From Actinomadura sp. NBRC 104425 (GTDB taxonomy: Bacteria; Actinomycetota; Actinomycetes; Streptosporangiales; Streptosporangiaceae), in the NCBI RefSeq assembly GCF_030269545.1, contig NZ_BSTN01000009.1, forward strand, positions 1-64,000: a stretch of DNA of 64,000 nucleotides. Reading direction: 5' to 3'. A program made the translations under genes and the position numbers. How positions within the stretch are numbered: the stretch's first letter is position 1; every line of letters starts with the position of its first letter. This document shows positions 9,025 through 17,749 of the stretch, piece by piece. The notes beneath the pieces were generated by a model. That model did no database searches. It was not told the origin of the DNA and saw only the letters and a program-made list of their open reading frames with translations.

Positions 9025-9507
9025 ATGACCGCGAACTCGCAACAGATCGCACTGCTGGACGCACTGCCCGAGACGGCCGTCGCCGTCGGGGTACGGGCGG
9101 CGGACTGGCGGGAGGCGATCACCGCGGCCGGCGATCTCCTGGTGGCCTCCGGTGCGACCACCGACGCCTACACCGCCGAGATGATCGACACCGTCGAACG
9201 CCTCGGCCCCTACATCGTGCTGGCCCCGGGGCTGGCGCTGGCGCACTCGCGCCCCTCGCCGTCGGTGCTGCGCACGGGGCTGTCCTGGGCGGCGCTGGCC
9301 GCGCCCGTGCCGTTCGGCCACGAGGCCAACGACCCGGTCCGGCTGGTCATCGGCCTGGCCGCGGTCGACCACGACGCGCACTCGGGCGCCCTGGCCAAGC
9401 TCGCCCGCATGCTCGCCGACGCGGGCCGCATGCGGGCCCTGCAGGACGCCACCTCCGCCGCCGAGGTCCGGCGGCTCATCTCCGAATACGAAGGAGGCCA
9501 GGAGTGA
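9025..9507 (+). CDS. PTS system EIIA component (mannitol/fructose/ascorbate superfamily)
   Basis: Cytoplasmic phosphocarrier of 160 residues in a phosphotransferase system. It accepts phosphate from HPr on a histidine and passes it to EIIB. The EIIA-2 signature region GLALAHSRPS holds the likely active-site His. The ATG at 9025 is preceded by AAGGAGG at 9008-9014. The stop overlaps the EIIB GTG start by four bases (GTGA), so EIIA, EIIB and EIIC form one coupled operon. No EI or HPr gene is in the window, so general PTS proteins must come from elsewhere. The sequence assigns the fold, not the sugar. Confidence 0.88.
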   Translation: MTANSQQIALLDALPETAVAVGVRAADWREAITAAGDLLVASGATTDAYTAEMIDTVERLGPYIVLAPGLALAHSRPSPSVLRTGLSWAALAAPVPFGHEANDPVRLVIGLAAVDHDAHSGALAKLARMLADAGRMRALQDATSAAEVRRLISEYEGGQE

Positions 9508-9785
9508 AGCTGCTCGCGGTCTGCGGCATGGGCATCGGAACGAGCATCATCCTCAAGACCAACGCCGAGAAGGCACTGCAGAACCTCGGTGTCGACGGCG
9601 AGGTGGAGGTGGCCGACATCGGCACCGCACGCGGTGCCGCGGTCACCGCCGACGTGGTGCTGACCTCCGGTGAACTGGCCGCCGAGCTGGGCGAGGTGCC
9701 CGCCCAGGTCGTCGTGGTGGACAACTTCGTGGACGTCGACGAGATCACCGGCAAGCTGTCGGCCGCCATCCAGGCCCGCGGCTGA
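9504..9785 (+). CDS. PTS system EIIB component, ascorbate (Sga/Ula) type
   Basis: A 93-residue EIIB protein that takes phosphate from EIIA on a cysteine and transfers it to the sugar during transport. The phosphorylation loop CGMGIGTS at residues 8-15 is the hallmark of the lactose/ascorbate EIIB fold. It starts with GTG inside the end of the EIIA gene and is followed 16 bp later by the EIIC gene. Confidence 0.9.
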   Translation: MKLLAVCGMGIGTSIILKTNAEKALQNLGVDGEVEVADIGTARGAAVTADVVLTSGELAAELGEVPAQVVVVDNFVDVDEITGKLSAAIQARG

Positions 9786-9801
9786 CCGGCAGGAGGACGC
9801 C

Positions 9802-11331
9802 ATGGACTGGGTCGTCGACGTCGCGCAGTTCATCGTCAACGAGATTCTCAGCGTCCCGGCCTACCTGGTCGGGATCATCACCGCGGTCGGGCTGCTGGCG
9901 CTGCGCCGCTCGACCGGGCAGGTGGTCGGCGGCGGGCTGAAGGCCGCACTCGGCTTCCTGCTGGTCAGCGCGGGCGCCACGCTGGTCACCGCCGCGCTGG
10001 ACCCGCTCGGCAAGATGGTGCAGGGCAGCACCGGCGCGCACGGCGTGGTGCCGACCAACGAGGCGATCGTGGGCATCGCCCAGGACCGGTTCGGCGCCCA
10101 GGTGGCGTGGATCATGATCCTGGGGTTCGCGCTGGCGCTGGTGCTGGCCCGGGTCACCCCGCTGCGGTACGTGTTCCTCACCGGCCACCACATGCTGTTC
10201 ATGGCCACGCTGCTGACCATGGTGCTGGCCACGGCCGACATGCCGACCCTTGAGGTGGTCGCCGTTGGAACGGTCCTCATGGGTGTCATGCTGGTGGCGA
10301 TGCCCGCACTGGCCCAGCCGTGGACCCGGCGGGTCGGTGGCGACGGCAAGATCGCCGTCGGTCACTTCGGCACCCTCGGCTACATCGCCGCGGGCGCCAC
10401 CGGGCAGCTGGTCGGCAGGCGCAGCCGCAGCACCGAGGAGATGAAGATCCCCGAGGGGCTGCGGTTCCTGCGCGACTCCATGGTCGCCACCGCGCTGTCC
10501 ATGGTGCTGATCTACGTGGTGGTGGCGCTGGTGTTCCTGGGCCGCGCCGGTCAGGACGAGGCGTTCGCCGCGTTCGGCGACCGCTCCACCGGCGTCGGCG
10601 ACTACCTGATGCAGGCGGTCATGCAGGGCCTGCAGTTCGGCATCGCCGTCGCGGTCATCCTGTTCGGCGTGCGGACCATCCTGGGCGAGCTGGTGCCCGC
10701 CTTCCAGGGCATCGCCGAGCGGGTCGTGCCGGGCGCGGTGCCCGCGCTGGACGCGCCGATCGTGTTCCCGTTCGCGCAGAACGCGGTGCTGATCGGCTTC
10801 ATCTCCAGCTTCGTGGGCGGCCTGGTCAGCCTGGGCCTGCTGGCCTGGATCTTCGACCCGGCGTTCGGGATGGCGCTGATCCTGCCCGGCCTGGTGCCGC
10901 ACTTCTTCACCGGCGGCGCGGCCGGGGTGTTCGGCAACGCCACCGGCGGACGGCGCGGCGCGATCGCGGGCGCGTTCGTCAACGGCGTGATCATCACGTT
11001 CCTGCCCGCGCTGCTGCTGGACGTGCTGGGCTCGTTCGGCAAGGCCAACACCACGTTCGGCGACGCGGACTTCGGCTGGTTCGGCATCGCCAGCGGGTAC
11101 GCGGTCAAGGCCGGGCCGGTCGGCGGGCTGCTGGTGCTGCTGGTCCTCGTGGTCGCGCTGCTGGCGCTGGCGATCTGGGTGCAGAAGCGGGTCGTCCTCA
11201 CCGGCTGGGACCCCGGAGCCCGCCGCGACGCCGCCCTGGCCGCCGCCAAGGAGAAGGCCGACACCGCGAGCGAGGCCCCCGGCAAGCCCTCCGGCAAGGC
11301 CAAGCCCGCGCAGAAGTCCAAGGACACCTGA
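9802..11331 (+). CDS. PTS system EIIC component, ascorbate (Sga/Ula) type
   Basis: Integral membrane sugar-translocating subunit of 509 residues with about ten or eleven hydrophobic segments. It matches the UlaA/SgaT family in overall layout: an N-terminal IVNEILSVPAYLVGIITAVG, the early conserved GGLKAALGFLLVSAGATL, and a central TGHHMLFMA segment. The C-terminal 45 residues are Lys/Ala-rich and cytoplasmic. AGGAGG at 9791-9796 sets the ATG at 9802. Real ascorbate use would also need UlaG/UlaD/E/F-type enzymes, none of which is seen here. The true substrate may therefore be another pentose-like sugar acid or alditol, with the neighbouring transketolase handling the product (inference). Confidence 0.88.
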   Translation: MDWVVDVAQFIVNEILSVPAYLVGIITAVGLLALRRSTGQVVGGGLKAALGFLLVSAGATLVTAALDPLGKMVQGSTGAHGVVPTNEAIVGIAQDRFGAQVAWIMILGFALALVLARVTPLRYVFLTGHHMLFMATLLTMVLATADMPTLEVVAVGTVLMGVMLVAMPALAQPWTRRVGGDGKIAVGHFGTLGYIAAGATGQLVGRRSRSTEEMKIPEGLRFLRDSMVATALSMVLIYVVVALVFLGRAGQDEAFAAFGDRSTGVGDYLMQAVMQGLQFGIAVAVILFGVRTILGELVPAFQGIAERVVPGAVPALDAPIVFPFAQNAVLIGFISSFVGGLVSLGLLAWIFDPAFGMALILPGLVPHFFTGGAAGVFGNATGGRRGAIAGAFVNGVIITFLPALLLDVLGSFGKANTTFGDADFGWFGIASGYAVKAGPVGGLLVLLVLVVALLALAIWVQKRVVLTGWDPGARRDAALAAAKEKADTASEAPGKPSGKAKPAQKSKDT

Positions 11332-11337
11332 CCCGTC

Positions 11338-11372
11338 CCGCCGCGCCGCCCCTGGGCTGGGCGGCGCGGCGG
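11338..11372 (+). terminator. terminator after the PTS operon
   Basis: A perfect 13-bp stem CCGCCGCGCCGCC/GGCGGCGCGGCGG with a nine-base loop begins 6 bp after the EIIC stop. No T tract follows. Confidence 0.75.
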
Positions 11373-11555
11373 GCTCGTGTGCGCGGCCGCGCATGCACGG
11401 TCAGGCCGACTCCGCCCGGGCGCCCCGGAAACCCCGACTCCTTCGCCCCTCAGGAGACCGGATACCGACGCGGCGAATGCCCGCACGCCGACCGTGACCG
11501 GGCGCGCGGTCATGGCCGGGGCGGGGCGGCGGGCTCGGCGGGGCGGCGAGGTGGA

Positions 11556-11873
11556 TCAGGTGTGGTGTGCGCTGGCGTGTGTTGTGCTCCAGTTCTTGCC
11601 TTCTCCGCCCCTGCGGTGCTTCTTGCGGCCTTTGCCGTGGTGTGTGTGCTTGTTCCCGCCGTCGCCGATCTCGTTCTCGTCGGCTTCCTCCTCGTCACCG
11701 GGCACGCAGTGATGGTCCGCGGGCGCGGTGGGCCTGGCGCCCGGGCAGTCGCCGCCCGCGTCGGCGAGGGCGACGACCGGGCCGGGCGCCACCTGCGCCG
11801 ACACCACGAGCACGACGAGCAGGACGGCCGTAACGAGGCGTCGGATGCTTCTCAAGGTCACGCGTAGGGACAT
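11556..11873 (-). CDS. small secreted His/Lys-rich protein of unknown function
   Basis: A 105-residue protein. Residues 1-38 form a signal peptide (basic start, hydrophobic core VTAVLLVVLVVSAQVAPG, ending VVALADA). The mature part has two cysteines, then an acidic run (GDEEEADENEIGD) and then a strongly basic His/Lys/Arg-rich tail. The ATG at 11873 has GAGGAG close upstream. It is encoded behind the CadD-like transporter gene on the same strand with a 95-bp gap. A metal- or polyanion-binding role would fit the composition, but no family is recognised. Confidence 0.6.
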   Translation of the reverse strand: MSLRVTLRSIRRLVTAVLLVVLVVSAQVAPGPVVALADAGGDCPGARPTAPADHHCVPGDEEEADENEIGDGGNKHTHHGKGRKKHRRGGEGKNWSTTHASAHHT

Positions 11874-11968
11874 GGCTCTCCTCGACGATCTCACGCCGTG
11901 CGCACACGGCCAGACCACCACGGAAGACCACTCTACGTATCCACTACGACACTCATCGTTGTTTCCGG

Positions 11969-12556
11969 TCAGCCGAGGGCGGCCTCGGCGAGGATCACGG
12001 CGCCGATGGCGACGAACACGCCGGGGACCAGCCACGTCCCGTACCGCTCCACGACCGCGATGACGCGGCGGTGCGAACCGAGCCATGACGCGGCCAGGCA
12101 CCACACCGCGACCCCGGCGGCGAACACGGCGACCGACACGGCCGTGGCGCCCGCCCCGATGGTGCGGAACACCGGCGTGTAGACCGAGATGTTGTCGGCG
12201 CCGTTGGCGACGGTCACCCCGGCCACCGACAGCAGGCCCGTCGCCACGGCGGGCGGGTCGTCGTCCTCCCCGCGCGCCCGGATCGCGCCGACGAGCCCGC
12301 GCACCCCGAGGGCGAGCGGCACCAGCCCGAGCAGCCCGACCCAGTCGTCCGGGACGACGGTCAGGCCGAGCGCCGCCACGACCGACACCGCGACGAGCGC
12401 GGCGATGCCCGTGTACTGGCCCGCCCAGATCTGCCAGGGCCGCGGCGCCCCGCCCGCCCGCGCGGTCAAAAACAGCACGGTGAGCACGAGCAGGTCGTCG
12501 ACGTTGGTCCCGGCGAACATCGCCGCGGCGGTGACGATCTGCGCGGTCCACTCCAT
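11969..12556 (-). CDS. CadD-family cadmium/cation transporter-like membrane protein
   Basis: A 195-residue membrane protein with five or six hydrophobic segments, resembling the CadD cadmium resistance family (LysE superfamily). The two related half-signatures are visible: FAGTNVDDLLVLTVLF at about residues 15-30 and VTVANGADNISVYTPVF in the second half, each with conserved Asn/Asp residues inside the membrane. The ATG at 12556 begins the first helix; no strong ribosome-binding site is seen. Family knowledge points to efflux of divalent cations or other small ions. The substrate is not determined by the sequence. Confidence 0.78.
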   Translation of the reverse strand: MEWTAQIVTAAAMFAGTNVDDLLVLTVLFLTARAGGAPRPWQIWAGQYTGIAALVAVSVVAALGLTVVPDDWVGLLGLVPLALGVRGLVGAIRARGEDDDPPAVATGLLSVAGVTVANGADNISVYTPVFRTIGAGATAVSVAVFAAGVAVWCLAASWLGSHRRVIAVVERYGTWLVPGVFVAIGAVILAEAALG

Positions 12557-12714
12557 AACGGCCGAACCTACCGGCCAAGGCAAACCCAATGCCGCGCGAA
12601 GGCTTCGAAAAGCGTGCGCCCACCGGCGCGACACACGCGTAAACGAAGGACAGAGTAGGTCCGCCGAAGTGCGGATCCCACGTCCTTCCGGTGGCACGAA
12701 CCCTTGGAGCCTCA

Positions 12715-13533
12715 GTGAAGCAACCATCCGAGCACGACCGCCGCACGGTGCCGCGCGGGCTCGTGGCCGGGGCGGCCGCCATGGCCGCCGCGCTGCTCGC
12801 CGGCGGGTGCGGCGGCGGGCAGCGCACGGGCGCCGGACCGGTCGCCGGCGGCCGCCCGGCCGCCACCGAAGCCGCGCGGCTGCCGCAGGCCACGACCGCC
12901 ACCACGGTCACCGGCCTGCCCCGGGACACCGCCCCGTTCGCCACGAACGACGGGACCGTGGTGCATCCCAGAAGGCCCGTCCCGGTGTCGGCCGAGCCGG
13001 GCGGGCAGCCGGTCGCAACGCTGCCCGACACGCAGCTCGGCGGCCCCACCTGGGTGCCCGTCGTGGAGAGCAGGCCGGGCTGGCGGCGGGTGCTGCTGCC
13101 GAGCCGTCCCAACCGCGTGACCGGCTGGATCCCCGACACGCCGGGCGCGCTGGACACCGCCCGCAGCACCCAGGTCGTCAGGGTGGACATCGGCGACCGA
13201 AGGCTCACGATCGAGGACGCGGGCCGCAGGGTCGGCGCGTGGACGGTGGCGGTGGGCGCGGCCAAGACGCCCACGCCCACCGGCCGCACGTTCCTGCTCG
13301 CCTCGCTGGCGCCCGCCAAGCCCACGTTCAGCCCGCTGATCCTGCCGGTCGGCGCGCACTCCGACACGCTCGACACCTTCGGCGGGGGTCCCGGCACGGT
13401 CGCGTTCCACGGCTGGCCGGATGCCTCGGTGTTCGGCAAGGCGGTCACCCACGGGTGCGTGCGGGTCCCCAAGGACGCGCTGGCCCGGCTGGCGAAGGTG
13501 CCTCTCGGCAGCCCTGTCATCGTCACGGCCTGA
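12715..13533 (+). CDS. L,D-transpeptidase (YkuD) lipoprotein
   Basis: Cell-wall enzyme of 272 residues expected to form 3-3 peptidoglycan cross-links or to attach proteins to peptidoglycan. A Tat/Sec-like hydrophobic stretch leads to a lipobox LAGGC, so it should be lipid-anchored outside. After a linker of about 80 residues and a putative SH3-like segment comes the YkuD catalytic domain, with the active-site motif THGCVRVP (Cys at about residue 248) and upstream FHGWP. The GTG at 12715 is preferred to one at 12691 because GGAG lies five bases before it. Confidence 0.88.
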   Translation: MKQPSEHDRRTVPRGLVAGAAAMAAALLAGGCGGGQRTGAGPVAGGRPAATEAARLPQATTATTVTGLPRDTAPFATNDGTVVHPRRPVPVSAEPGGQPVATLPDTQLGGPTWVPVVESRPGWRRVLLPSRPNRVTGWIPDTPGALDTARSTQVVRVDIGDRRLTIEDAGRRVGAWTVAVGAAKTPTPTGRTFLLASLAPAKPTFSPLILPVGAHSDTLDTFGGGPGTVAFHGWPDASVFGKAVTHGCVRVPKDALARLAKVPLGSPVIVTA

Positions 13534-13591
13534 CCGTTTCTTCCCGCAACCCTGACATTCCTTCCCACAACCATTTCCAGAGGAGAAAACT

Positions 13592-14398
13592 GTGCGACTG
13601 CAGCAGCTCACCACGTTCGCGATCGGCACCGGGGCGGTCGCCGCGGTGCTCGCCGCGCCGACCGCGCCCGCGCTGGCCGACAGCGAGGCGCACGGCTCGG
13701 CGTACGGTGTCCGCGCCATCGGGCCGGTCGCCGTTCCGGCGGTGCCGTCGGTGACGTCCACCGACGGGCGGCCGGTCCGGGAGAGCCTCGTCCGGCTGCC
13801 GGGCAACTCGCTCATCAAGGCGTCGGGGCTGAACGCGGCCGCCCGGCCCGGTCAGGGCAGCGCCTCGGTCGCCGACGTCAAGTCGGAGCGGCTGGGCCTG
13901 ACCGCCCGCTCGGTCACCGCCAAGTGCGTGAACGGCAAGGGCGTCTCGGAGCTGGCGGACGCCCGGCTGGCCGGCCGTCCCCTCGCGTTGCGGGCCAAGC
14001 CCAACAGCTCGGTGGCGGTCCCGGTGCCCGGGCTCGGCACCGCCGAGGTGGTGCTGAACAAGCAGACCCGAGACTCGCGCGGCCGCCTCAACGTGACCGC
14101 GATCGACGCGACCGTGCCGCTCGGCAAGGGCCGCACCGAGAAGCTCAGCATCGCCTCGGTGCGGTGCGCCCCGCCCGCGGCCGCCGCGCCGCGCGACCAG
14201 CAGGGCGCGCCGCCCACCAGCGCCGCGCAGCCCGGGCGTCCGGGGGCGGCGGGCGGCCACGGGTCGGCGGTCGGCCACCCGGGTGCGGGTGCGCAGCCGA
14301 ACGGGCCGGCGCACCCGGGGTCGGCGGCGCAGCCGCGGTCGGTGGTGAAGGCCCCGGCGCCCAGGCCCGTCACCGGTGACCTTCCGGTGACCGGCTGA
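13592..14398 (+). CDS. secreted protein resembling choice-of-anchor P/SCO1860 type, ending at LPVTG
   Basis: A 268-residue exported protein. Residues 1-30 are a signal peptide ending in ALA-DSEA. The core (about 40-195) has the pattern of actinomycete surface proteins that pair two cysteines (TAKCVN and SVRCAP) with beta-rich segments such as VPVPGLGTAEVVLNKQ. A Pro/Ala/Gly/His-rich spacer of about 65 residues follows, and the protein ends precisely PVTGDLPVTG-stop. An LPxTG-like sortase motif is thus present, but the hydrophobic helix and basic tail needed for normal sorting are absent. The GTG start has AGAGGAG 6-8 bases upstream. The family call is from memory of sequence pattern and is moderate. 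Confidence 0.65.
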   Translation: MRLQQLTTFAIGTGAVAAVLAAPTAPALADSEAHGSAYGVRAIGPVAVPAVPSVTSTDGRPVRESLVRLPGNSLIKASGLNAAARPGQGSASVADVKSERLGLTARSVTAKCVNGKGVSELADARLAGRPLALRAKPNSSVAVPVPGLGTAEVVLNKQTRDSRGRLNVTAIDATVPLGKGRTEKLSIASVRCAPPAAAAPRDQQGAPPTSAAQPGRPGAAGGHGSAVGHPGAGAQPNGPAHPGSAAQPRSVVKAPAPRPVTGDLPVTG

Positions 14399-14412
14399 CC
14401 CGAGCAGGTAAG

Positions 14413-14442
14413 AGGCCCGCGCACCGCCCGGTGCGCGGGCCT
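14413..14442 (+). terminator. terminator between the LPVTG protein gene and selA
   Basis: A perfect 13-bp stem AGGCCCGCGCACC/GGTGCGCGGGCCT with a GCCC loop lies 14 bp after the preceding stop and is followed by a short T-containing stretch. Confidence 0.85.
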
Positions 14443-14492
14443 TCCGTTTGCCCGGACGGCCGGAGGGTAACGCCCGGCCAGGAGGTCGCTCG

Positions 14493-15791
14493 ATGGATCA
14501 CCAGGTCGTCCGCCGCATTCCGCGCACGGACGCGCTGCTGGCCGAGCCCCGGCTCGCGGCGGCGGCGCGGCGGCTCGGCCGCGACCTGGTGAAGTCGGTG
14601 ATCGTCACGGCGCAGGACCGCGCCCGGCGCGGCCAGATCGCGCCCGAGTCGGTCGCGGACGCGGCCGTCGCCGCCCTCCCCGACACGGCCGGAGGCCTGC
14701 GCCCGGTGGTCAACGCGACGGGCGTGCTGCTGCACACCAACCTCGGCCGGGCGCCGCTGTCGCGGGCCGCCCGGGAGGCGGTGCTCGCGGCGTGCGGCGC
14801 GACCGACGTGGAGCTGGACCTGGCCACCGGCGCCCGCTCCCGGCGCGGCCGCTCGGCGGTTGCCGCGCTGCTGCGGCGGGTGCCCGCCGCCGAGGCGGCG
14901 CACGTGGTCAACAACGGCGCCGCCGCCCTGGTGCTGGCCGCGACGGCGCTGGCCGCGGGCCGGGAGATCGTGCTCAGCCGGGGCGAAATGGTGGAGATCG
15001 GCGACGGGTTCCGCATCCCCGACCTGCTGGTGTCGACCGGTGCCCGGCTGCGCGAGGTCGGCACCACCAACCGGACGTCCCCGGCCGACTACGCGGCGGC
15101 CGTCGGGCCGGACACGGGGTTCGTGCTGAAGGTGCACCCGTCCAACTTCCGGATGACCGGTTTCACCGCGTCCGTCGACGCGGGCGAGCTGGCCGGGCTG
15201 GGCGTGCCGGTCGTCGCCGACATCGGCTCCGGGCTGCTGGCCCCCGACCCGCTGCTGCCGGACGAGCCGGACGCCGCGAGCATGCTCCGGGCCGGGGCCT
15301 CGCTCGTGACCGCCAGCGGCGACAAACTGCTGGGCGGCCCCCAGTGCGGCCTCGTGCTGGGCGAGGCCCGCCTGGTCGAACGGCTTGCGCGGCATCCGCT
15401 CGCCCGCGCCCTGCGCGTCGACAAACTCACCTTGGCGGCGCTGGAGGCGACCCTGCGCGGCCCCGAGACGCCCACGTTCGCGGCCCTGCACGCGGAGCTT
15501 GAGGGGCTGCGCGAACGCGCCGGGCACATCGCGGCGGAACTCCGCGCCGAGGGCGTGGACGCCTACGCCGTCGACAGCTCCGCAACGGTCGGCGGCGGGG
15601 GCGCGCCGGGGGTCGCCCTGCCGAGCGCCGCGGTCTCGCTGCCGGAGCGCTACGCGGCGGCGCTGCGTCTCGGCTCGCCCGCGGTGGTGGGACGCGTCGA
15701 GGACGGCCGCTGCCTGCTCGACCTGCGCGCCGTCCCGCCGGACGAGGACGCCGCGCTCACCGCCGCCGTCCGCGCCGCCGGGCCGGTGTGA
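14493..15791 (+). CDS. selA: L-seryl-tRNA(Sec) selenium transferase SelA
   Basis: Pyridoxal-phosphate enzyme that converts seryl-tRNA(Sec) to selenocysteyl-tRNA(Sec) using selenophosphate, 432 residues. Seen: the N-terminal region ending in RPVVNATGVLLHTNLGRAPL, a characteristic SelA block; the glycine-rich VVNNGAAAL; VADIGSGLL; and the PLP-lysine motif SGDKLLGGPQCG (Lys at about residue 278). GGAGG lies eight bases before the ATG at 14493. The stop overlaps or nearly touches the selB start region, so selA and selB are one operon. Partners in the window are selC, selD and the selenoprotein FdhA. Confidence 0.96.
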   Translation: MDHQVVRRIPRTDALLAEPRLAAAARRLGRDLVKSVIVTAQDRARRGQIAPESVADAAVAALPDTAGGLRPVVNATGVLLHTNLGRAPLSRAAREAVLAACGATDVELDLATGARSRRGRSAVAALLRRVPAAEAAHVVNNGAAALVLAATALAAGREIVLSRGEMVEIGDGFRIPDLLVSTGARLREVGTTNRTSPADYAAAVGPDTGFVLKVHPSNFRMTGFTASVDAGELAGLGVPVVADIGSGLLAPDPLLPDEPDAASMLRAGASLVTASGDKLLGGPQCGLVLGEARLVERLARHPLARALRVDKLTLAALEATLRGPETPTFAALHAELEGLRERAGHIAAELRAEGVDAYAVDSSATVGGGGAPGVALPSAAVSLPERYAAALRLGSPAVVGRVEDGRCLLDLRAVPPDEDAALTAAVRAAGPV

Positions 15792-15805
15792 TGGGGGGCG
15801 GTGTG

Positions 15806-17569
15806 ATGCACGTCGTCGCCACCGCCGGGCATGTCGACCACGGCAAGTCCACGCTCGTGCGGGCGCTGACGGGCATGGAGCCGGACCGCTGGGAGGAGGA
15901 GCGCCGCCGCGGCCTGACCCTCGACCTCGGGTTCGCCTGGACGCGCCTGCCCGATGGTGCCGACCTGGCGTTCGTCGACGTGCCCGGGCATGAACGCCTG
16001 GTCGGCAACATGCTCGCGGGGGTGGGTCCCGTGCCCGCCGTGATGTTCGTCGTCGCCGCCGACCAGGGCTGGCAGCGGCAGTCGGAGGAGCACCTGGCGG
16101 TGCTGGACGCCCTGGACGTGCGGCACGGCCTGCTCGCCATCACCCGCCGCGACCTCACCGACGCGGCCACCGCCGCCGCCGTCCGCGACGACGCGCTGAA
16201 GCGCATCGCCGCCACGTCACTGGGCCGGGTGCCCGCCGTCACCGTGAGCGGCGCGACGGGCGAGGGCCTGGACGAGCTGCGCACCGCGCTGGCCGACCTG
16301 ACCGGCGCGCTGCCCTCCCCCGACACCGGCGCCGACGTGCGCCTGTGGATCGACCGGGTCTTCACCGTGCAGGGCCGGGGCACCGTCGTCACCGGCACCC
16401 TGCGCGCCGGAACCGTCAGCGTCGGCGACGAGCTGGCGCTCGCGGACGGCACGCCCGTCACGGTGCGCGGCCTGCAGACGCTGAAACGCACGCGCACGCG
16501 GGTAGGCGCGGTGGCCCGCGTCGCAGTGAACCTGCGCGGCGCCCCCGAGACGCTGCGACGGGGCGACGTGCTGCTGACGCCGGGCCGCTGGCTCACCACC
16601 GACCTGATCGATGTGCGCCTGCGCGGGGACGCGGCCTGCGACCTGCCGCGGCATCTGACCCTGCACGCGGGTTCGGCGGCCGTGCCGGTCACCGTCCGCC
16701 CGCTCGGCGACGACACCGCCCGGCTGGCGCTGTCGCGTCCGCTCGCGCTGCGCGTCGGCGACATCGCGTTGCTGCGCGACCCGGGGGCGCACCGCGTCCC
16801 GGCCGGGATCACCGTGCTGGACGTGCGCCCGCCCCGCTTCACCCGGCGCGGCGCCGCAGCCGCCCGCGCCCGCGAGCTGGCCGCCCTGCCCGGCGTCCCG
16901 GACGGCGCCTGCGAGCTGCGCCGACGCGGCCTGGTCCGCCGCGGGGAGCTGCTGGCCATGGGCCTCGCACCGCCGTCGACCCCCGTCGCCGGCGACTGGC
17001 TCGCCGACCCTGGCCACTGGGCCGACCTGCGGCGCCGCCTGGTGGAGGCAGTGGAGGAGCACGCGGCCCGCCACCCCACCGACCCGGGCCTGCCCGCCGA
17101 GGCGGCCCGCCGCGTCCTCGGCCTGCCCGACCGCGCCCTGGTGGAGGCGCTGGCCGGGGACGGCCTGCAGCGACGCGACGGCAGGCTCTACGGGGCGACG
17201 ACGCGTCCCCACTTGCCCCCGCACGTCCAACGCGCCGTCGACGCCGTGCGCCGCGACCTTGCCGCGGCCCCGTTCCGCGCTCCGGAGGCGGGCCGCCTCG
17301 CCGAACTCGGCCTCACCCCGAAGCTGCTCGCCGCCGCGGCCGCCGCGGGCGCCCTGCGCAAGATCTCCGACGGGATCGTCCTGCTGCCCGACTGCGAGAC
17401 CCGCGCCGCGGCGATCCTGGCCCGCCTGCCGCAGCCGTTCACGCTCAGCCAGGCCCGCCAGGCCCTCGACACCACCCGCCGCGTCGCCGTCCCGCTCCTG
17501 GAGCACCTGGACCGCCGCGGCTACACCGTCCGAGTGGACGACACCCACCGCCGCTGCCCACCCCGGTGA
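15806..17569 (+). CDS. selB: selenocysteine-specific elongation factor SelB
   Basis: GTPase that delivers Sec-tRNA(Sec) to a ribosome paused at a UGA followed by a SECIS hairpin, 587 residues. The G1 motif GHVDHGKS is at residues 8-15, the switch II motif DVPGHE is present, and the G4 position reads TRRD instead of the usual NKxD/TKxD. EF-Tu-like domains 2 and 3 follow (GTVVTGTLRAG), then the C-terminal winged-helix repeats that bind SECIS RNA (last about 200 residues). ATG 15806 is chosen for its GGGGGG site; an ATG at 15791 overlapping the selA stop is possible and adds five residues. Confidence 0.95.
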   Translation: MHVVATAGHVDHGKSTLVRALTGMEPDRWEEERRRGLTLDLGFAWTRLPDGADLAFVDVPGHERLVGNMLAGVGPVPAVMFVVAADQGWQRQSEEHLAVLDALDVRHGLLAITRRDLTDAATAAAVRDDALKRIAATSLGRVPAVTVSGATGEGLDELRTALADLTGALPSPDTGADVRLWIDRVFTVQGRGTVVTGTLRAGTVSVGDELALADGTPVTVRGLQTLKRTRTRVGAVARVAVNLRGAPETLRRGDVLLTPGRWLTTDLIDVRLRGDAACDLPRHLTLHAGSAAVPVTVRPLGDDTARLALSRPLALRVGDIALLRDPGAHRVPAGITVLDVRPPRFTRRGAAAARARELAALPGVPDGACELRRRGLVRRGELLAMGLAPPSTPVAGDWLADPGHWADLRRRLVEAVEEHAARHPTDPGLPAEAARRVLGLPDRALVEALAGDGLQRRDGRLYGATTRPHLPPHVQRAVDAVRRDLAAAPFRAPEAGRLAELGLTPKLLAAAAAAGALRKISDGIVLLPDCETRAAAILARLPQPFTLSQARQALDTTRRVAVPLLEHLDRRGYTVRVDDTHRRCPPR

Positions 17570-17749
17570 CGCCACCCGGACCGCAGTCGGCCGCTGACGA
17601 AATCAGGTCAGCAAAATCAGCCGGAATGCGAGAAATGCGGGCCCGAAGCGATTGAGCACGCCCGCCGTCCCGACAAAGACCCATGACGCGTTCAAGTTCC
17701 GCGTCTTAGCCTGGGGAAGGTCGAGACGCCCAGGAAAGGTGCAGCGCCC

